Source: Chthonomonas sp. UBA2017
GTDB lineage: Bacteria > Armatimonadota > Fimbriimonadia > Fimbriimonadales > Fimbriimonadaceae
Direction of reading: 5' to 3'
Length of the DNA stretch: 26,163 bases
NCBI GenBank assembly: GCA_002335425.1
Contig: DDCB01000026.1
Location: forward strand, 1 to 26,163
A program made the position numbers and the translations under genes. The notes beneath the pieces are model-generated. The model saw nothing but the letters and a program-made list of their open reading frames with translations, was not told the origin of the DNA and made no database searches. Position 1 is the first letter of the stretch; every line of letters starts with the position of its first letter. Shown here piece after piece: positions 21,065 to 26,163 of this stretch.

Positions 21065-23625
21065 CAAGGGAGATCCTTTGCGAGTTCACGAACGCTCGGC
21101 CAGTCCGACCGGAGGAGGTTCGCTTTGGTCTCTGCGGGCAGAACCAGCGATTGGGAGCGCGCCAACGCGATGAGGCTTGCCTGGACTTCGGGATCAGAGT
21201 CTCGCAAAACGTTCTCGATCTCCTCCAGCTTGACGACCTCAGGAAAGGCTTGAAGCACCGCCAGCGCACGGGCTCGAATCTGCGGATTGGCATCGGTCAC
21301 AGCCAGCAGAACCCCTGGGCGGAACTCGGGCCGCGGTCGGCTTTGAATAATCTCCAAAACGCCTTTCTGGATCCAGACGCTCTCGTCGCGGACGCCTTTC
21401 AGAGCCTCTCGCCAATAATCCGCCATCGAGCTGCGGAAAAGCAGATCGTAACTCGCCAAGCGCACGGCCTCGCTGGGGTCGTTGACCGCGCTTTGAAGGG
21501 CTCGCCGATTTGCGAGTTCCAGTTCAGGGTCCACGAGCTTCATCACTGCCAGAGTCACCCGCGGGTCCGAGTCTTGGAGCAAGGCGACCAAGATGATCTT
21601 TTTGGGCTCGCCGTCGAGCTGAGCCAGGGCCTGCGCGGCATCGATCCTTGCTGAACCAAACCGGGCCGTGATCAAGGCACTGATGGGGCCCGCTAAGTTG
21701 GCTTCGCGGGTTCGAGCGAGGGCTCGCGCCGCGTATTGGCGACTGAAATCGAACGGCCCGGAATTGAGCATCTTGCGCAACACCGGCAGGGCCAGTTCGG
21801 GGCTTTGGGCGGCCAGTGATTCGGTGGCGAGCTCGGCGATTCCGGCGTTGGCGCTGGTGGCTTGAGCGCTCAGAACCGGGACGAGTTCGGGGGCGACAAA
21901 TCGACCCAGCAGATGGACGGCGTTCAGCCGGACAAAATCGCGCGGACTCTTGGCCAGCTCAAGGAGCCTTTCCAGTTTTCCTTCGGACTGGGCCGCCAGT
22001 TGTTGCAGCTCCCGAGTTTCGGCGTCGGGCTCGATCCACCCGCGCGGAGAGGGAGTCGAGCCCGTCTCCAAGGGCGACCAGCGCAGATTCGTCACGACAT
22101 ACAGAGACTCTCCGAAGCGGCCCCGCTCGCGAAGCTGAGACGACCGACTTGGTGCGAGTTCCACGGCGACGATCCGCCCGATGCCGGGTCGAGCCAAGAA
22201 GGCCGTCAAGTCGATCCCGATCGGAGTCGGAGTGTCCCCGGGCGGACAGATCAGCCCGGGCTCAGCTTGTTCGGCGGTCGCCTCGGTCTCATTGATCGGC
22301 ACCCGGTAAGTCTCGCCGCTGGAACTGATGAATCGGAACTCCAGCGGCTCGGGTGAGCTCACTTGGAGTTCACATCGGAAGACGGGAGAGTCGGGGCTGA
22401 ATCCTTGCGCATCTTGCGCCAGTCGCGCCACCCCCGAGCGGAAGTTCCCCACTTCTTTGATTCGGATCGGGCTGGCCGATTCGAGGGTCCAGAGCCCTTG
22501 CGCCGCTGGCGCCGAGAGCCAGAGATGACTTTCGACCGGAGGAGCCGGCAGTTCGCTGAACTCGAAGGCGACTCGGAGGGCCCCCCTCTGGAGCACAGCG
22601 GCAGTCGGCCGAGTCGAAGAGGACCGCGTGAGCTCCGCCGCCACGTTCAGATCGACGAGTTGACTGGAGCCGGGGACCGTCGAGGGCAGACCCGCGAACG
22701 GATCTGAAGATTCGGGGTTCGGAACGCCCGATTTTCGGGCAATGAAGTCCGGGCGAGAGGTGGGAAGCAAGAAGTTCTCCCAAGCCGACGGGGTGGCCAC
22801 GGACATCGGGTCACGTACGTCGGCCGGCCAGCTGCCTGGGTAACCCGCCGCCTCGACTCGGTTCCCGAGATCGCGAATCCAGGCTTCGTAGAGTGAGCGA
22901 GAAAGACCGCCTGGCTGATCGGCGTAAGGGTGGGTGTAGTAGTCGATTGCTTGAACCGGCATGCCACGAACTCGCTCCGCGGGAGAGACTCGCGTGAGCA
23001 GTGGCCGGATCGCCCACACCGAGCCATAAGGCCCGCGGTCGAGCCGGTCATCGGCGTCAAATGGACTCCCATTGATGAACGGACTGATTTGGGTCGCGAC
23101 CCAGTCTTTTTGAGCGTCCTTTTCAGACTGACCGGCAGCGAGTCGAAGCCGGATTGGATCGTCCAAGGTGGTCACCTGGAAGTTCAGGCGGACTCGGCCT
23201 CCGCTCCAGGCTTCGGCCATTGCTTTGGTTCGAGCTAAGGACTCAAAAATCTCATCCACCTGACTTCGCTCGAACCCGGCCCGGCGCTGGCGAAAGAGGC
23301 CATCGGCGCCTTGCTCAAGGATTTCCGAGCGAGTGAAGATAAAAACTCGAACCTTCCATTCGGGGGCCGATTGGGCTTGCTCTCGGTGTCGCTGATAAAG
23401 GGTGGCGGTGTCGCCCCAGAGTCCGTCGGCGAGGGCCCGCACCCCTTCGCGGGGGTAGAGCTTCCATTCGCCGGCAGAAAGGCCCCCGGAAAGTTTGACT
23501 CCGGGCTCGGGAAGGCGAACGGCGACCTCTCGGGTGCCGATTTTGACCGGACCTAGGTCGACGGGATAAGGATCCTTCAAATGGGGGACCTGAGTCGCCA
23601 CCGCGAGTGCCAGCAAGGTGATCAT
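21064..23625 (-). CDS. Large secreted protein with C-terminal HEAT repeats
   Basis: The 853-residue protein starts with a short hydrophobic segment (MITLLALAVATQV) that could be a signal peptide. The N-terminal ~530 residues are beta-rich and unfamiliar; they contain conserved-looking patches such as DYYTHPYADQPGG and WENFLLP. The last ~290 residues are HEAT-like helical repeats (FVRLNAVHLLGRF, EAVRLASYDLLF, PQIRARALAVLQAF, PEVQASLIALA), a protein-binding scaffold. The frame is open upstream into the MTAP gene; the ATG at 23625, one base after that gene's stop, is preferred. It overlaps rpiB by one base. Function unknown; probably an envelope scaffold. Confidence 0.8.
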   Translation of the reverse strand: MITLLALAVATQVPHLKDPYPVDLGPVKIGTREVAVRLPEPGVKLSGGLSAGEWKLYPREGVRALADGLWGDTATLYQRHREQAQSAPEWKVRVFIFTRSEILEQGADGLFRQRRAGFERSQVDEIFESLARTKAMAEAWSGGRVRLNFQVTTLDDPIRLRLAAGQSEKDAQKDWVATQISPFINGSPFDADDRLDRGPYGSVWAIRPLLTRVSPAERVRGMPVQAIDYYTHPYADQPGGLSRSLYEAWIRDLGNRVEAAGYPGSWPADVRDPMSVATPSAWENFLLPTSRPDFIARKSGVPNPESSDPFAGLPSTVPGSSQLVDLNVAAELTRSSSTRPTAAVLQRGALRVAFEFSELPAPPVESHLWLSAPAAQGLWTLESASPIRIKEVGNFRSGVARLAQDAQGFSPDSPVFRCELQVSSPEPLEFRFISSSGETYRVPINETEATAEQAEPGLICPPGDTPTPIGIDLTAFLARPGIGRIVAVELAPSRSSQLRERGRFGESLYVVTNLRWSPLETGSTPSPRGWIEPDAETRELQQLAAQSEGKLERLLELAKSPRDFVRLNAVHLLGRFVAPELVPVLSAQATSANAGIAELATESLAAQSPELALPVLRKMLNSGPFDFSRQYAARALARTREANLAGPISALITARFGSARIDAAQALAQLDGEPKKIILVALLQDSDPRVTLAVMKLVDPELELANRRALQSAVNDPSEAVRLASYDLLFRSSMADYWREALKGVRDESVWIQKGVLEIIQSRPRPEFRPGVLLAVTDANPQIRARALAVLQAFPEVVKLEEIENVLRDSDPEVQASLIALARSQSLVLPAETKANLLRSDWPSVRELAKDLP

Positions 23626-23626
23626 G

Positions 23627-24463
23627 CTATTCGAACAGACGAATATCGTGGGGAGATAGAACGTGGCCATCTCCGCGACTGAAGGCGAGAGCATCCATCG
23701 GACGCAAAGCATCGAGATCGGACGGCATCCGGCGAATCATCTCGAGCACAACTTTTTGGATGTTTTCGGCGTTTTGCTTAAACACTTCCAGAACGCTCTG
23801 GGCGTTCACGGCCTCGGTTTCGGCGTGGACGCCACTGTCGTGGTCCGTGATCAACGAGATATTCACGACGGCCATGCCCATCTCGCGGCAGAGGTAGGCC
23901 TCGGGGTACTGGGTCATGTTGATGACCTCCCATCCGTGTGACCCAAACCACTGGCTTTCGGCCTTCGTGCTGAATCGAGGGCCGTTGATCACAACGACGG
24001 TTCCTTTCTCGTGAACTGGGATTTGGTGCTCGCGAATCACGTCGATCGCGAGTTGGCGAAGCACCGGGCAATAAGGGTCAGCGGGGCTGATGTGGGCGAC
24101 GATGGGGCCTTCATAAAACGTGTCGGCTCGGCCATGGGTTCGATCTACCCATTGGTCGCAGACCACAAAGTGCCCAGGTTCGACATGCCGGGCGAGCGAG
24201 CCAGCCGCGCATGGGCTGATGACAGCTTTCACCCCCAGCCGCCGGAACGCCCAGACATTGGCTCGGTAATTGATCCGGTGCGGTGGGATGGAGTGGCTCC
24301 GGCCATGTCGGGGCAAGAACGCGACCGTTCGCCCCCCGAGCTGGCCGACCATCACCGAATCGCTTGGCGCGCCGTAGGGCGTGTCGATCTTGATTTCCGT
24401 GACTTCATCCAGGAGTCGGTAAAAGCCCGAGCCGCCAAAGACGCCAATTTCAGCTTGTAACAT
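23627..24463 (-). CDS. mtnP: S-methyl-5'-thioadenosine phosphorylase
   Basis: This enzyme splits methylthioadenosine, the by-product of polyamine and related syntheses, into adenine and methylthioribose 1-phosphate for methionine salvage. The 278-residue protein matches the purine nucleoside phosphorylase fold with IGVFGGSGFY, the phosphate-binding PRHGRSHSIPPHRINYRAN (51-69), INGPRFSTKAES (159-170), INMTQYPEA (181-189) and the base-binding TDHDSG (206-211). A methylthioinosine-specific variant is possible but less likely given these motifs. It sits 11 bases after the BtuF-like gene and one base before the HEAT gene; no other methionine salvage genes are seen. Confidence 0.93.
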   Translation of the reverse strand: MLQAEIGVFGGSGFYRLLDEVTEIKIDTPYGAPSDSVMVGQLGGRTVAFLPRHGRSHSIPPHRINYRANVWAFRRLGVKAVISPCAAGSLARHVEPGHFVVCDQWVDRTHGRADTFYEGPIVAHISPADPYCPVLRQLAIDVIREHQIPVHEKGTVVVINGPRFSTKAESQWFGSHGWEVINMTQYPEAYLCREMGMAVVNISLITDHDSGVHAETEAVNAQSVLEVFKQNAENIQKVVLEMIRRMPSDLDALRPMDALAFSRGDGHVLSPHDIRLFE

Positions 24464-24474
24464 CGTTTTTTTCT

Positions 24475-25356
24475 TTAGGGAGAGGGGTTCTGAGGTCGAG
24501 AAAGTGATTCTAAGAGGCCGCTGACAACGGTGATCGCCCGGTCAGCTCGGGCTCCAGCGCGAAGCAGGACATCGGGGTCCATCTCTGCGACTCGGTTCTT
24601 TTGGATCGCGCCGAGCGATTTCAGCCGCGGATCGCGGGCGATGTTGATCGCATTGTCCTTCGTTGTGATGAGGATCGTCGGGTTCCACTGCAGCAACGTC
24701 TCGACGTTCAGCGGGACAAATTTATTGGCATCGGGGCCTTTGGGTTCGGCTCCCGAGATTCGGATCAGATCGGCTTGATAGGTGTTGACCCCGGCGATGT
24801 AGTACTCGCCTTCTCGCGGGTTCCCGATGAGAACGGCCGCGCTCGTTCCCGCAGGCGGCGGATTGGCCGAGGCCAAACTCATCGCTGCGCGAACCTTTTG
24901 AACGTAGTCATTCAATCGCATCGGATCGACTTGGGTTCGACCGACTCGATAGCAGTAATCGATCATGGATTCGACCGAAGTGGGCTTGAGCGCCAAGACC
25001 TCGGCCCCGAGCGCCTTGATTTTTTCGATCTCGGCCTCTGAGTAGAGGCTCTCATCGTAAAGCACGAGCTGAGGCTGCAGGGCGGCAATCTTTTCAAAGT
25101 CCGGTTTCGTCGTCACGACGACTTCGGCGAGTTCGAGTCCGCCCGGGTAGTTGCAGGCGCCGGTTTTGCCGCGAAGAGTCTGTGAATTGCCGTAGGTGGC
25201 AAAGATCTCGGTGGTGCTCGGGCTCAAGCTGACGACGCTCGTGATCGGCTTCCTCGGCTTGCCGCCGACGAACGGCTCTTCTTTTTTGCACCCCGAAACG
25301 AACGCCAAAGCCGCAACGAGCAACGAGACGAGGCTAAGCCTGCCAAAGGTGGGCAT
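24475..25356 (-). CDS. BtuF-like periplasmic binding lipoprotein
   Basis: The 293-residue protein has a signal peptide and lipobox VSGC (Cys23). It has the helical-backbone class III binding-protein fold, starting with ITSVVSLSPSTTEIFATYG, the hallmark of cobalamin and siderophore binders. A linker helix and second lobe (GEYYIAGVNTYQADLIRISGA, FVPLNVETLLQWNPTILITT) follow. It probably delivers cobalamin or an iron/cobalt chelate to an ABC importer, but no permease or ATPase gene is nearby. The ATG at 25356 is preceded by CACAAT six bases away; the frame is open 12 codons further, less likely. It heads the gene train leading to rpiB. Confidence 0.88.
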   Translation of the reverse strand: MPTFGRLSLVSLLVAALAFVSGCKKEEPFVGGKPRKPITSVVSLSPSTTEIFATYGNSQTLRGKTGACNYPGGLELAEVVVTTKPDFEKIAALQPQLVLYDESLYSEAEIEKIKALGAEVLALKPTSVESMIDYCYRVGRTQVDPMRLNDYVQKVRAAMSLASANPPPAGTSAAVLIGNPREGEYYIAGVNTYQADLIRISGAEPKGPDANKFVPLNVETLLQWNPTILITTKDNAINIARDPRLKSLGAIQKNRVAEMDPDVLLRAGARADRAITVVSGLLESLSRPQNPSP

Positions 25357-25362
25357 GGCTAC

Positions 25363-25368
25363 ATTGTG
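25363..25368 (-). promoter_or_regulatory. -10-like box (CACAAT) six bases before the BtuF-like gene
   Basis: The minus strand reads CACAAT, GTAGCC, ATG, the same spacing as at hmgA and the translin gene. It is the likely promoter of the long gene train running from 25356 leftwards. A cobalamin riboswitch cannot fit ahead of it in a leaderless transcript and none was recognised. Confidence 0.4.
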
Positions 25369-25405
25369 AACGAAAGAGACCTCCCCACGCACCGTTGCCG
25401 GGCAG

Positions 25406-25927
25406 GTGACGCACTCCGCGATGCAGGGCTCTCTCGCACCCCCGCTAATCCTGAGGCAATGGGTTGAAGCCGGTCCTTGTCCGGACCTCGAAGTGGGGAA
25501 CGAAGTTTTCAGCCCGGGTGACGATTCCTGCGGAACTTTGGGTCGCGATGAGATTGCCCAGCGGGATATCCCGGCTCACCCTCGGCTGGTTGAGTACCTC
25601 GATGATTGGGTTGCCGTCGCAGACCTTCGATCCTCGGACTATCTCTTCCCTGCTTTTGATGCCAAGGGTACGATCCAAACCAAGCGGCCTCTCACACGCG
25701 GTGACGTCCTTCGAATGGTGAAGCGGCGGCTCTTGCGGGCTGGGATTCCGCCGGTCTTCTCGAACCACTCGTTCCGGGCCACTGGAATCACGGAGTTCTT
25801 GGCGAATGGGGGGAGTTTGGAGACCGCCCAGCAACTCGCAAACCATGCGGACAGCAGGACGACCAAGCTCTATGATCGAAGGGCGACTAGGCTGGAGTTG
25901 GAGGAGATCGTTAGGATCAGGTACTAG
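25406..25927 (+). pseudogene. Truncated tyrosine integrase (C-terminal catalytic part only)
   Basis: This is the only plus-strand gene supported. From about residue 53 (25562 on) it matches integrases: DIPAHPRLVEYLDDW, DYLFP, then NHSFRATGITEFLANGG, QQLANHADSRTTKLYDRR. The visible active-site residues are His121, Arg124, His147 and Tyr156. The N-terminal arm and core-binding domains, the first catalytic Arg and the beta-hairpin Lys are missing. The first ~50 residues do not resemble the family. There is no room upstream, because the BtuF gene begins 50 bases away on the other strand. It is a 5'-truncated remnant of a mobile element and should be inactive. Confidence 0.8.
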
Positions 25928-26163
25928 CCTTGGTCACTTAACACCTTGATGCACGTGTCCAGCACATACTCAAGTACGTAATCGAACTTATGCGGATCGA
26001 GCTGCATCACGTACTCGTTTTCTATGTGGTAGGTCTCGTTCACGAACTTTGCTGCGACATCGCCTTCGGGCTTATCCTTGCTTGATTCACCTTTGATCAA
26101 TCTAAACAGCTGTAGCTTCTCGTAACCGACCGTCGTTTCCTCGAACATCTTTCTCAGAGTATA
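25924..26163 (-). CDS. Unidentified protein, C-terminal part (5' end beyond window)
   Basis: The minus frame is open from the right edge; 79 residues are visible, with an internal ATG at 26148. It is acidic and aromatic-rich, with KFVNETYHIENEYVMQLDP and a final helix YVLEYVLDTCIKVL. The pattern reminds me of C-terminal tails of some ATP-binding proteins of mobile regions, but I cannot name the family. Its stop (plus-strand cta, 25924-26) interlocks with the integrase stop (tag, 25925-27). The lower GC than the neighbours suggests acquired DNA. Confidence 0.55.
   Translation of the reverse strand, partial: YTLRKMFEETTVGYEKLQLFRLIKGESSKDKPEGDVAAKFVNETYHIENEYVMQLDPHKFDYVLEYVLDTCIKVLSDQG

Noticed and set aside
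25445..25846. Minus-strand 133-codon frame opposite the integrase remnant
   Set aside because: The plus-strand frame carries clear integrase motifs; the antisense product matches nothing I know.
1..26163. tRNA, rRNA or riboswitch genes
   Set aside because: I looked in the intergenic gaps, including ahead of the BtuF-like gene, and saw no cloverleaf, rRNA-like sequence or cobalamin-box pattern; a covariance search could still find one.

Overview
The window is bacterial chromosomal DNA of mostly high GC. Nearly every gene is on the minus strand, so genes are read from the right edge towards the left; the one plus-strand gene is an integrase fragment near the right end. GTG and TTG starts, 1-4 base stop/start overlaps and several genes that look leaderless are common. 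Gene content (homogentisate dioxygenase, tandem S41 proteases, a lone BtuF-like lipoprotein, translin and AAA-WD40 proteins) would fit Armatimonadota such as Fimbriimonadales. That assignment is an impression, not something the sequence proves.

Left part (1-9481) is accessory and defence-like. It holds a type I restriction-modification locus: hsdS cut by the window edge, an intact hsdM, and a 57-codon ORF that looks like a collapsed hsdR remnant. Next to it is a small unknown gene that appears to need a -1 frameshift. Then comes the most unusual feature: two translationally coupled genes. The first encodes a 1539-residue membrane protein (AAA/STAND-type ATPase, one transmembrane segment, coiled coil, about 15 WD40 blades, TPR-like tail). 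The second encodes a 665-residue protein fusing a class III nucleotidyl cyclase domain, a TIR domain and a related ATPase domain. I recognise no named system with this pairing. It is a plausible signalling or immune module in which the membrane WD40 ATPase senses and the cyclase-TIR ATPase responds.

Middle part (9482-15454) is largely housekeeping. It holds a translin-family protein, a small lipoprotein with a clear terminator, and a compact run of VOC protein, membrane protein, ribF and a membrane-anchored NTF2-like protein. An XerC/D-type recombinase and homogentisate 1,2-dioxygenase follow. Two intergenic stretches (9482-9690 and 15236-15454) have no gene and carry GC-rich or short-repeat sequence.

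Right part (15455-25356) is a nearly continuous minus-strand gene train: BtuF-like lipoprotein, methylthioadenosine phosphorylase, HEAT-repeat protein, rpiB, an S41-type pseudoprotease, an active-looking S41 protease, a small unknown protein, an S8 subtilase and a small membrane protein. The pseudoprotease/protease pair is notable because both catalytic residues of the first member are replaced at exactly the right spacing. The right edge (25406-26163) holds the truncated integrase and the C-terminal part of an unidentified protein, suggesting an old integration boundary.
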